Below are positions 1 to 5,929 of a stretch of 8,629 bases of DNA, in pieces; the first letter of the stretch is position 1, and each line of letters begins with the position of its first letter. Origin of the DNA: Deltaproteobacteria bacterium (GTDB lineage Bacteria > Myxococcota > UBA796 > SXON01); the NCBI GenBank assembly GCA_947483545.1, contig CANKNP010000230.1:1-8629 (forward strand). Direction: 5' to 3'. The notes beneath the pieces were generated by a model. The model was not told the origin of the DNA. It saw only the letters and a list, made by a program, of their open reading frames with translations, and did not search any database. Position numbers and translations under genes: made by a program.

Positions 1-1
1 G

Positions 2-553
2 GACGTGCCCCTGGGCGCCATGGTCGGGGGACTGGGGGCGGAGGGGGTCAAGATCGCGCTCGTCGGGCTGCGCGGCGCTGGCAAGTCCACGATCGGGAGC
101 GCGCTCGCCCTGGCGCTCGGGTGGCCGTTCATCGAGGTCGATGCCCGGGTCGAGCAGGCCGCGGGGATGCGGCTCGGGGACCTGTTCGAATACCGCGGCG
201 CTGGCCGCTACCGGGAGCTGGAACGCGAGGTGCTCACTGTGTTGTTGGACACGCCCGGCCCGTGTGTGCTGGCCACGGGGGGGTCGGTGGTGACCGCGCC
301 GGACACCTGGGATCTGCTCCGGCGACGGGCAAAGACCGTGTGGCTGCACGCCTCGCCGGAGGGTCACCTTGCGCGGGTGGAGGCGCAGGGGGATTTCCGA
401 CCGATGCGGGGGCGGGCGAACGCGCTCGCGGAGCTCAAGGAGATCCTGCGGGAGCGCACGCCGCTCTACGCGATGGCGGCGGTCACGGTGCGGACGGAGG
501 AGGGGAGCGTGGCGGAGGCGGTGGAGGGGGTGAGGCGGGGGGTTGACCGGTGA
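2..553 (+). CDS. Shikimate-kinase-like domain protein, probably C-terminal part of a BoxR/BzdR-type regulator (partial at left edge)
   Basis: This is a P-loop kinase-fold domain of the shikimate kinase family. The reading frame is open at the left edge (codon GAC at 2-4), so the protein probably starts outside the window. Counting from the GTG at position 5, it has a Walker A motif GLRGAGKST (residues 21-29), FIEVDARVE at the shikimate-Asp region, GRYRELE (Arg of the substrate site), ATGGSVV in place of the usual ATGGG, and a lid-like GDFRPM followed by RTPLYAMA. GLRGAGKST and the HLARVEAQGDFRPM stretch recall the benzoyl-CoA-sensing C-terminal domain of XRE-family BoxR/BzdR regulators rather than AroK (family knowledge recalled, not searched). 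No Shine-Dalgarno precedes the internal ATG at 20, which also argues for an upstream N-terminal part. If so, the missing part would be a helix-turn-helix domain and the gene would regulate aromatic-acid catabolism. The alternative is a divergent aroK. The domain call is firm; the regulator call is moderate. Confidence 0.8.
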   Translation, partial: DVPLGAMVGGLGAEGVKIALVGLRGAGKSTIGSALALALGWPFIEVDARVEQAAGMRLGDLFEYRGAGRYRELEREVLTVLLDTPGPCVLATGGSVVTAPDTWDLLRRRAKTVWLHASPEGHLARVEAQGDFRPMRGRANALAELKEILRERTPLYAMAAVTVRTEEGSVAEAVEGVRRGVDR

Positions 554-773
554 CCCGAGGCCGCCCAATGCCCACGGGCGTGTCACCCCGGTGCCGGCGC
601 CCGCCCGATGGCCCCAAGCCCGCCCTCCCTCGCCGATTCTCCCGCCGCGCGAGGGCGCGCGCCGAGATTATCGGCCAGTGTTGGCTAAGAACGCCCGCAT
701 CCGCGGGCTGGCGTTCGCGTCGATTCGGCCGGGTCCGGCGCTACCGCGCCATTCCCGCCCGAGACGCAAACAC
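554..773. other. Intergenic stretch with a cluster of small hairpins
   Basis: I see no convincing gene between the kinase-domain gene and the next hairpin. Open frames crossing it read as Arg/Pro/Gly-rich shadow protein. It holds a run of short perfect inverted repeats: GCCGA/TCGGC (661-675), GCCA/TGGC (674-685) and GAACGCC/GGCGTTC (689-716, with extra GC pairs inside). None is followed by a T-run, so they are at best weak terminators for the upstream gene. Confidence 0.4.
661..716. terminator. Hairpin cluster, possible weak terminator
   Basis: Three adjacent stem-loops lie at 661-675, 674-685 and 689-716. The last has a perfect 7-bp outer stem (GAACGCC with GGCGTTC). They start about 110 bases after the TGA of the kinase-domain gene. 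There is no U-tract, so the terminator role is inferred from position only. Confidence 0.25.
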
Positions 774-825
774 GGGAGCCAGCTTTGAAGGCGCGCACTT
801 CGTGTCGCCTTCAGTTCTGGCTCCC
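774..825. terminator. Long two-part hairpin at the end of the minus-strand hypothetical gene
   Basis: GGGAGCCAG (774-782) pairs perfectly with CTGGCTCCC (817-825). Inside a 3x3 internal loop, TGAAGGCG (786-793) pairs perfectly with CGCCTTCA (806-813). The 12-nt loop can form one more short CAC/GTG stem. This gives 17 paired bases in a 52-nt element. The stop codon of the minus-strand gene (TCA at 811-813 on the plus strand) lies in the inner stem. No T-tract follows on either strand, so it could be a non-canonical terminator, an mRNA 3' end stabiliser, or a repeat-type palindrome. Confidence 0.55.
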
Positions 826-1137
826 CCTCCCCCGCGCCACCAACCCCTCCAAGCTCACCCGCTCGCCCCCGAGCCAGATCCCCGGCTCCCCCGCGGCGAG
901 CTCGTACAGCACCCCCGCGCGCACGAGCCAGAGCAAGGCCTTCTGCACCTCCGCATCCCCCTCCGACCCCCGACAGAGCTTCACCCTCGCGCCCGAGGTA
1001 GAAACGATCTCGTGCCGTTGGCCCGGTATTTTTGTGCCCACGGCCACGCGGCGGACATCGACCGAGGGGCCAAGATCGAACAGGCGGTCGAGGAACCGAG
1101 GCATCCAGCAACGTAGCCCGAAACGCGGCAGAGACAT
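811..1137 (-). CDS. Hypothetical protein, about 108 aa
   Basis: I do not recognise the family. The frame has a balanced composition with acidic residues, unlike the Arg/Pro-rich shadow frames around it, and ends in the long hairpin at 774-825. The N-terminal third is basic and hydrophobic (MSLPRFGLRCWMPRFLDRLF); the C-terminal half reads like a small folded domain (VQKALLWLVRAGVLYEL, then GIWLGGERVSLEGL). There is no signal peptide or clear membrane segment. The start is uncertain: neither the ATG at 1137 nor the Met 12 codon at 1104 has a good Shine-Dalgarno. The 1137 start lies only 4 bases from the operator array at 1142-1159, so that array may overlap this gene's own promoter or leader. 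It is divergent from the DUF47-pit operon and could share its phosphate control, which is inference. It could also be a spurious frame. Confidence 0.5.
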   Translation of the reverse strand: MSLPRFGLRCWMPRFLDRLFDLGPSVDVRRVAVGTKIPGQRHEIVSTSGARVKLCRGSEGDAEVQKALLWLVRAGVLYELAAGEPGIWLGGERVSLEGLVARGRGSQN

Positions 1138-1141
1138 TTCG

Positions 1142-1186
1142 TGACGGTTGTGTGACGGTCCCGTGCCGGCGACACGGAACCGTTAC
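1142..1186. promoter_or_regulatory. Pho-box-like operator array upstream of DUF47-pit
   Basis: Two direct TGACGGT repeats (1142-1148 and 1153-1159) sit exactly 11 bp apart. Read on the other strand they are CCGTCA-type half-sites, close to the CTGTCA half-site of PhoB boxes, which have the same 11-bp period. The second repeat is also the left arm of an inverted repeat: GTGACGGTCCCGTG (1152-1165) faces CACGGAACCGTTAC (1173-1186), 12 of 14 positions complementary, giving an inverted third half-site. The array lies in the 65-bp space between the divergent hypothetical gene and the DUF47 gene, ending about 17 bp before the DUF47 start. That position could mean repression of pit. Confidence 0.6.
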
Positions 1187-1202
1187 AAAGGACCGCCCCC
1201 GG

Positions 1203-1862
1203 ATGTCCGAAATGAACACCCTGCAGCGTATGATCCGCCTGCTCCTCCCTCAAGAGGGGCACTTCTTCAACTACGTGAACGACGCCGCCGTGGCCGCCGA
1301 AGAGGCCGCAAGGCTGTTCGTCGAGCTGGCCAGCGCCGACGGTCGGGCCGCGCGGCTGGTGCTTGTCGAGCGGGTGCGGGAGGCCGAGCACGCCGGGGAC
1401 AAGGCGAAGAAGGACATGGCGGACGCCTTGGACGCGACCTTCGTGACGCCCATCGACCGCGAGGATCTCTTCCACCTGGTCGGGGCGCTCGAGAACATCT
1501 CGGACTTCATCAGCGCGACGGCCAACCACCTGACCGTCCACCAGATGGACAGCCTGCCGGAGGGCACGAAGGAGCTGAGCGGCATTCTGCTGAAGGCGAC
1601 GGGACAGTGTCGGGAGGCGGCTGGCCTGCTGCGCGACGGGAACGCAGGCGACAAGGTGCGCGCGCTGGCGCAGTCCGTCCACTACCTGGAGCACGAGGGC
1701 GACGTGATCTTCCGCCTTCGCCTCGGGGATTTGTTCGCTAGGGAGAAGGACGCGATCCAGCTCATCAAGCACAAGGAGTTCTTGGAGGGCCTGGAGGATT
1801 CGATCGATCAGTGCGCCTCCGCGGCGACAGTGATGGAAGCCATCGTCATCAAGTACGGCTGA
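1203..1862 (+). CDS. DUF47 / PhoU-like phosphate transport accessory protein
   Basis: This is a 219-aa all-helical cytoplasmic protein of the DUF47 (PhoU-like, TIGR00153-type) family, the usual partner of PiT phosphate permeases and thought to modulate transport. The family pattern is visible: LLPQEGHFFNYV at the N-terminus, EAEHAGDK (residues 60-67), PIDREDLFHLVGALENISDF (83-102), YLEHEGDVIFR (161-171) and a C-terminal EGLEDSIDQCASAATVMEAI. The acidic E/D pairs match the metal-binding repeats of PhoU-like folds. The ATG at 1203 was chosen because AAAGGA (1187-1192) lies 10 bases upstream. An ATG at 1212 is possible but sits further from it, and the longer open frame upstream would run over the operator. 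pit follows after 3 bases, so the two genes are co-transcribed and probably translationally coupled. The pair resembles the orfA-pit operon of rhizobia, which PhoB represses under phosphate limitation (recalled knowledge). The operator array just upstream fits that kind of control. Confidence 0.93.
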   Translation: MSEMNTLQRMIRLLLPQEGHFFNYVNDAAVAAEEAARLFVELASADGRAARLVLVERVREAEHAGDKAKKDMADALDATFVTPIDREDLFHLVGALENISDFISATANHLTVHQMDSLPEGTKELSGILLKATGQCREAAGLLRDGNAGDKVRALAQSVHYLEHEGDVIFRLRLGDLFAREKDAIQLIKHKEFLEGLEDSIDQCASAATVMEAIVIKYG

Positions 1863-1865
1863 CCC

Positions 1866-2879
1866 ATGACCACGTTCTCTCTGCTTGTGCTGGTCATCGT
1901 TGCGGCGTTGGTGTTCGATTTCATCAACGGGTTTCACGACACCGCGAACGCGATCGCGACCGTGGTCTCCACAGGCGTGATGCGCGCGCGTACGGCGGTG
2001 TTGATGGCGGCCGTGCTGAACGTCGTCGGGGCGTTCATGGGGACCGCCGTGGCCAGCACGGTCGGAAAAGACCTCATCGATCCAGCCACCGTCACGCAGC
2101 CGCTGGTGCTGGCAGCGCTGTTGTCTGCGATCACCTGGAATCTGCTCACCTGGTGGTTCGGGATCCCGTCGTCGTCGTCCCATGCGCTCATCGGCGGGAT
2201 CATCGGTGCCGGGATCTCGGCGTTGGGCATGGGGGCGATCAAGGCGACCGGGGTCGAAAAGGTCGTGACCGCGCTCGTCTTGAGCCCGTTCCTGGGCTTC
2301 TTCTTCTCATTCACGCTGATGGTTGGGATGTACTGGGTCGTGCGGCGCATGAGGCCGACGAAGGTAAATCGGGTGTTTCGACGCCTGCAGATCCTCTCGG
2401 CGGGGCTGATGGCGGTCTCGCATGGGACCAACGACGCGCAGAAGACAATGGGTGTCATCACGATGGCTCTGGTGAGCTACCAAGGGACCTACGATCCGGT
2501 CGCAAAATTCCCTGTTCCTACCTGGGTCGTGGTGGTCTGCGCGTTGGCAATGGGGCTGGGCACCGCGTCGGGGGGCTGGCGCATCATCAAGACGATGGGG
2601 TCGAAGATCTTCAAGCTGCGCCCGATCCACGGCTTCTGCGCGGAGACGGGTGCTGCGGGCTTGATCCAGTTGGCCTCGCACTTTGGCCTGCCCGTGTCCA
2701 CCACCCATGTGATCACCAGCGCGATCATGGGCGCTGGCGCCACAACGCGCCTCTCCGCGGTGTCCTGGGGCGTGACCACGCGAATCTTGTGGGCCTGGGT
2801 CCTGACCATCCCGGTGACCATGGCGCTTGGGGTCGGGTTCTACAAATGCTTCGGGATGTTGGGCATCACGGCGGGTTGA
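1866..2879 (+). CDS. pit: PiT-family inorganic phosphate permease
   Basis: This is a 337-aa multi-pass inner-membrane protein of the PiT family, low-affinity phosphate (metal-phosphate) uptake driven by the ion gradient. Both halves of the internal duplication are visible: GFHDTANA (residues 22-29) and SHGTNDAQKT (185-194) are the two signature copies, each followed later by a conserved loop, GIPSSSSHA (99-107) and GLPVSTTH (274-281). About ten hydrophobic segments are apparent, with a basic cytoplasmic linker around residues 160-173 (RRMRPTKVNRVFRR). The length fits the shorter bacterial PiT proteins. It starts 3 bases after the DUF47 stop with no separate Shine-Dalgarno, so translational coupling is likely. 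Its last 14 bases overlap the end of the convergent HTTM gene, with no terminator between them. Confidence 0.95.
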   Translation: MTTFSLLVLVIVAALVFDFINGFHDTANAIATVVSTGVMRARTAVLMAAVLNVVGAFMGTAVASTVGKDLIDPATVTQPLVLAALLSAITWNLLTWWFGIPSSSSHALIGGIIGAGISALGMGAIKATGVEKVVTALVLSPFLGFFFSFTLMVGMYWVVRRMRPTKVNRVFRRLQILSAGLMAVSHGTNDAQKTMGVITMALVSYQGTYDPVAKFPVPTWVVVVCALAMGLGTASGGWRIIKTMGSKIFKLRPIHGFCAETGAAGLIQLASHFGLPVSTTHVITSAIMGAGATTRLSAVSWGVTTRILWAWVLTIPVTMALGVGFYKCFGMLGITAG

Positions 2880-3702
2880 CGGGGGCCGAGAGATCGTCGA
2901 TGAGCCGGTGGATCACGTTGGGATCGACAAAGGCGAGGTAGCCCAGAAACATCGTGAGCGAGAACGGGCCGACCGGCAGGAACTCATAGAGCCCCCAGTG
3001 AAAAATCACGCCCAGCACGATGGAGGGCAGCTGGAGTCGCGGGACGAAGAGCGTGGCGGCAAGGGCGAACTCGAGGAAGATCGTGCCCCGCGCCAGAGCC
3101 TGAGCCGCAACTGGAAACCAAGACCACGTCGGATAGTCGCTGCCCCAGAAATACCGCATGAAGTGGTGCTCCATGCGCGCGCCGGACCAGAACCCTGGAT
3201 GAAGCTTGTTGTACGCCCCCCAGAAATAGATCGCGCTGACTTGAAACGCCACGAGGCGGAGCGGCCAGAGCGGACCTGATTCTGCGAGAAGCGGACCCCC
3301 AAGACGGTGCCCCCGGAGCGCAAGCCAGCGGTCCACGCTGTAGCTGCGGCCGCTCGGCGCGAGCGCGACGAACACCGCGAAGGCGACGAGGATCCAGCTG
3401 TGATGATGAACGTAGGCTTCGACGTTTTTGTAGTGGCCCCAATAGTAGTAGAGCGCGAGCATGGTCAACGCGAAGATGGCCGACGACAGCCTCGTGAACA
3501 GCCCAATCAACGTCAAGAAGCCGAAGAGTTGGATGCCGACCGCCGTGAGGTTGCGATCGAGATCGTAGCCATGGACGCCGATGAACGCCTCGGACCACTC
3601 GGCCCAACACAAGCACACGATGCCCACGCGCAAGAGGGCATAGGTCCGGGTGGACCCCTCCGCGTTCACTAGCCAGTCATAAAGCCGCAGCCCGGCGTTC
3701 AT
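2866..3702 (-). CDS. HTTM-domain (vitamin-K-dependent-carboxylase-like) membrane protein
   Basis: This is a 278-aa multi-pass membrane protein resembling the HTTM domain, the membrane part of gamma-carboxylase-like proteins, whose bacterial function is mostly unknown. Around eight hydrophobic segments are visible (about residues 21-40, 52-70, 73-88, 101-116, 147-165, 205-220, 226-242 and 246-262). Family-like landmarks are YALLRVGIVCLCWAEW near the start, the His-rich AYVHHHSWILVAF (97-109), and IYFWGAYNKLHPGFWSG (158-174), which matches the typical YxxxxxxKLxxxxW stretch. The frame is open further upstream, but the ATG at 3702 fits the first membrane segment and overlaps the stop of the upstream minus-strand gene (ATGA), a clear coupling sign. 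There is no C-terminal soluble carboxylase domain, so it is the membrane-only type. The HTTM assignment rests on pattern memory; a DoxX-like protein is the main alternative. Confidence 0.75.
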   Translation of the reverse strand: MNAGLRLYDWLVNAEGSTRTYALLRVGIVCLCWAEWSEAFIGVHGYDLDRNLTAVGIQLFGFLTLIGLFTRLSSAIFALTMLALYYYWGHYKNVEAYVHHHSWILVAFAVFVALAPSGRSYSVDRWLALRGHRLGGPLLAESGPLWPLRLVAFQVSAIYFWGAYNKLHPGFWSGARMEHHFMRYFWGSDYPTWSWFPVAAQALARGTIFLEFALAATLFVPRLQLPSIVLGVIFHWGLYEFLPVGPFSLTMFLGYLAFVDPNVIHRLIDDLSAPVNPP

Positions 3703-4154
3703 TTGGCGCACACGTTGATCTCCCCCTTGGCCTCTCGCTTCCATCCCGTGCGCGTGGCGCAGCGCGAATACACACGAAGGTCGGTCCCGTCTGGCAGGCT
3801 CCGACAGAGCCGCTTTCCGAGCGTGGTCGCCTCCGCCGCTGTCCGGATCATTCGTTGCCCGCGGGAGAGCTCCCACGGGTTTTTCCCCTGCACCTCCCAG
3901 CGATCCACGGCGCGCTGTGTGCCATCCTCAAGCTTCTCGGTGAACCGCACCGCGCAAATGTCCAAGCTCGCGCCTGAAAACATGACCCAATGCTGGGCGT
4001 AAGGCCACTTCTTGCCAACAACCTGCTTGGCGAAGGGCCCACCCCAGGTCCAGAGCAGCAGCGAGAAGAACACGAGCGCACGCGTCGCCTTGCGAAGCGC
4101 GCTCACATGGGCAGTGACGGGGACGGGAGAGCTCACAGCCCGCCGCGCTATCAT
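3699..4154 (-). CDS. Small membrane-anchored exported protein, operon partner of the HTTM protein
   Basis: This is a 151-aa protein with a basic N-terminus (IARR, then RKATR), one hydrophobic segment at about residues 26-44 (LVFFSLLLWTWGGPFAK), and a hydrophilic remainder that should lie outside the membrane. Four Cys (67, 117, 132, 149) in the exported part could form two disulfides. The stretch YAQHWVMFS (52-60) just after the membrane segment resembles the QxWxMF(A/S) pattern I recall from DUF5819-like proteins encoded beside HTTM genes; this is a memory-based hint, not a search result. The stop overlaps the ATG of the HTTM gene by 4 bases, so the two are one coupled operon and the proteins probably act together. 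The ATG at 4154 gives a sensible signal-anchor; a GTG at codon 17 is possible but has no better Shine-Dalgarno. Only 28 bp separate it from the divergent kinase gene. Confidence 0.75.
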   Translation of the reverse strand: MIARRAVSSPVPVTAHVSALRKATRALVFFSLLLWTWGGPFAKQVVGKKWPYAQHWVMFSGASLDICAVRFTEKLEDGTQRAVDRWEVQGKNPWELSRGQRMIRTAAEATTLGKRLCRSLPDGTDLRVYSRCATRTGWKREAKGEINVCAK

Positions 4155-4182
4155 GAAACCCCGGGCTCGTTAGCCGCTCCAG

Positions 4183-5505
4183 ATGCCCCTTCGCCTCTCG
4201 TCGATCCGCCTCCACCTCTACGCCGCGGTCGCCCTGGTGCTCTGCGTGATCGCATTCGGCCTCGCCGGAGCCTCGACGCCGGGGATCGTCGCTCAGGCTT
4301 TGCTGCTTGCGCTGTTGCTGCGCGTGGTGGCGCTGCACGTGTCCCGCCGCGAACGGCTGATCGCCATGTTGGAGCCCGTCGCCCGGGCGGCAGCCGGCGA
4401 GACCCACATCCACGTGCCCGAGGGGGCCGACGACGAGGCCGGTCACGTCGCTGAGGCGGTCAACCGCCTGCTGGACACCGTGCGGGCACGCGCCCTCGCG
4501 GCGCTGGCGGAGCGCGATCTGGACCTCGCTTTGGTCCGCGAGACCCCGAACGGCCTGCTCGTCACCGACGCCCAAGGACTTGTCCGTCGGGCGAACCCGG
4601 CCCTGGCGCGTCTCCTGCCGGTGCGCGAGAACCCTGTGGGGAAGCGGCCGATCGACACGATCCCGGTGGCGGATCTCCAAGAGGTGATCGATGAGGCGCG
4701 CACGACCCGAGGGGTGTGCGAGCGCACGTTGACGCACGGAAAGTTCGACATGCTCATCCGCGCCTTGCCCACCGCGGACGGCGCCGGTTGCCTCGGCGTG
4801 GTGCTGGACATCACCTCGATCCGATCTGCGGAGCGGGTTCGGCGCGACTTCGTGGCCAACGCGTCGCATGAGATCCGAACACCCATCACCGCGATCGTGG
4901 GGTACGTCGAAGCCCTGGAGGCGGAGCGGGCGAGGATCCCGGACGACGTACACTTCATGCTCGACGCGGTCCGGCGGAACGCGGAACGACTCCGCTTGCT
5001 GATCGACGACGTGCTCCACCTCTCCCGGTTGGAGTCGCGACACACCGATTTGGAGCTCGCCCGCGAGCCCCTTCTGCCCGTTGTGCAGGCCGTCGTCGAG
5101 CGGTTTGAGGGGGTGGCCCGCCAGAAGGGGCTCCAGTTGGAGGCCCCGCCGACCGACATCGACGCGCTGGTGAACGTGGACGGTCTCGAGCACGCGCTGT
5201 CCAACCTCGTGGACAACGCCGTCAAATATACGAGCAGTGGGACGGTCCGCGTGGACGTGCAGCGCGCAGGCAAGTGGGTGCTGGTCTCCGTCTCGGACAC
5301 GGGCGTTGGCATCGACGCGATGCACCACAGCCGCATCTTTGAGCGCTTCTACAGGGTTGACCCCGGCCGAGCCCGGACCGTTGGCGGGACTGGCCTCGGG
5401 CTGGCGCTGGTCAAGCACCTCTGCTCGGCGATGTCCGCCGAGGTCCAGTTTGAGAGCACGGCGGGCCAGGGGAGCCGATTCACGCTGCGCCTGCCCGGCA
5501 GGTGA
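4183..5505 (+). CDS. phoR: PhoR-like membrane sensor histidine kinase
   Basis: This is a 440-aa two-component sensor kinase. Two membrane segments lie close together at the N-terminus (about residues 10-29 and 34-52) with almost no periplasmic loop, then a HAMP-like helix region (about 55-105) and a PAS domain (about 115-212: NGLLVTDAQGLVRRANPA...LDIT). The HisKA domain has RRDFVANASHEIRTPIT with phospho-acceptor His229, and the HATPase domain has N-box NLVDNAVKYT (341-350), G1 DTGVGID (372-378), F-box IFERFYR (385-391) and G2 GGTGLGLAL (401-409). All catalytic boxes are intact. The short-loop membrane anchor plus PAS plus HisKA/HATPase is the PhoR layout, and the nearby pit operon and two Pho-box-like arrays support a phosphate role. 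No response regulator gene lies in the window, so the partner is elsewhere. The ATG at 4183 leaves only 28 bp to the divergent gene. That it is a kinase is certain; PhoR identity is likely but inferred. Confidence 0.9.
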   Translation: MPLRLSSIRLHLYAAVALVLCVIAFGLAGASTPGIVAQALLLALLLRVVALHVSRRERLIAMLEPVARAAAGETHIHVPEGADDEAGHVAEAVNRLLDTVRARALAALAERDLDLALVRETPNGLLVTDAQGLVRRANPALARLLPVRENPVGKRPIDTIPVADLQEVIDEARTTRGVCERTLTHGKFDMLIRALPTADGAGCLGVVLDITSIRSAERVRRDFVANASHEIRTPITAIVGYVEALEAERARIPDDVHFMLDAVRRNAERLRLLIDDVLHLSRLESRHTDLELAREPLLPVVQAVVERFEGVARQKGLQLEAPPTDIDALVNVDGLEHALSNLVDNAVKYTSSGTVRVDVQRAGKWVLVSVSDTGVGIDAMHHSRIFERFYRVDPGRARTVGGTGLGLALVKHLCSAMSAEVQFESTAGQGSRFTLRLPGR

Positions 5506-5519
5506 CGGACGTCCGACAA

Positions 5520-5555
5520 CTGTCACCCCTGACGGTTGGTTGACGGTTCCGTCAC
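5520..5555. promoter_or_regulatory. Second Pho-box-like operator array, after the PhoR-like gene
   Basis: Direct repeats TGACGGT at 5530-5536 and 5541-5547 are 11 bp apart, framed by inverted half-sites CTGTCAC (5520-5526) and CCGTCAC (5549-5555). The core aligns with the array at 1142 over 23 positions with only 3 differences (TGACGGTTG, two variable bases, TGACGGT, one variable base, CCGT), and both have the same orientation relative to the downstream plus-strand gene. CTGTCAC is itself a near-perfect PhoB half-site. The array lies about 80-110 bp upstream of the start of the small exported protein gene at 5633. Confidence 0.6.
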
Positions 5556-5604
5556 CCCCCCTCCAGGATCCGCTGGACATCGTCCTCCTAGCAACGTGAG
5601 GGTG

Positions 5605-5619
5605 TGGCACAGAGCTTGC
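5605..5619 (+). promoter_or_regulatory. Sigma54-type -24/-12 promoter motif
   Basis: TGGCAC (5605-5610), five bases, then TTGC (5616-5619) matches the sigma54 pattern TGGCAC-N5-TTGC with correct spacing. The predicted transcription start (12 bases after the -12 C) is about 5631, only 2 bases before the ATG at 5633, so the message would be nearly leaderless. The motif could be fortuitous, but it shares 13 of 16 positions with the one at 8212. Confidence 0.45.
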
Positions 5620-5632
5620 GTTGGGGCGGTGA

Positions 5633-5929
5633 ATGCTCCCCTTCCTTGTCGCGCTCGCCTTCGCCGAGCCCTGTCCTCCCCCTCCCCTCATCGCCTCCGC
5701 GGCCTTGACCCCCGACGGCGGGGCCCACGTGTTGACCCACGGCACGACAACGGCCTGCTGGTGGACCATCGACGAGCACGGCGATGCCACCGTCGCACGT
5801 CACTTTGACCTGCAGAAGTCCCGGCCCGAACGGATCACCTGGGACGAATCCCGTCAGTCCCTCTGCATCGACGTCATCGACGCCGACGGCACCCGCCGCC
5901 AACGGGTGTTTCCTCAGGGAGCGCGCTGA
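5633..5929 (+). CDS. Small exported hypothetical protein, 98 aa
   Basis: I recognise no family. The N-terminus MLPFLVALAFA followed by EPCPPPP looks like a short signal peptide with an AFA cleavage site and no basic N-region; the mature part would be about 87 aa with three Cys (14, 42, 78). The composition is balanced (D, E, H, W, Q present), including TTTACWWTIDEHGDATVARHFDL and ITWDESRQSLCIDVIDADG, which suggests a small beta-rich periplasmic domain. The start has GGGGCGG (5623-5629) just upstream. It follows the PhoR-like gene after a 127-bp space that holds the second Pho-box-like array and a sigma54-type motif. It is therefore a candidate member of the same regulon (inference). Its last 16 bases overlap the end of the convergent PLP-enzyme gene. 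Confidence 0.7.
   Translation: MLPFLVALAFAEPCPPPPLIASAALTPDGGAHVLTHGTTTACWWTIDEHGDATVARHFDLQKSRPERITWDESRQSLCIDVIDADGTRRQRVFPQGAR

Noticed and set aside
20..553. Complete free-standing aroK starting at the ATG at 20
   Set aside because: There is no Shine-Dalgarno, the frame is open to the window edge, and the motifs resemble regulator-type kinase domains; it cannot be fully excluded.
981..2183. Long minus-strand open frame (400 codons) opposite DUF47-pit
   Set aside because: It is His/Arg/Gln-rich shadow protein lying opposite two clearly recognised genes, with no family features.
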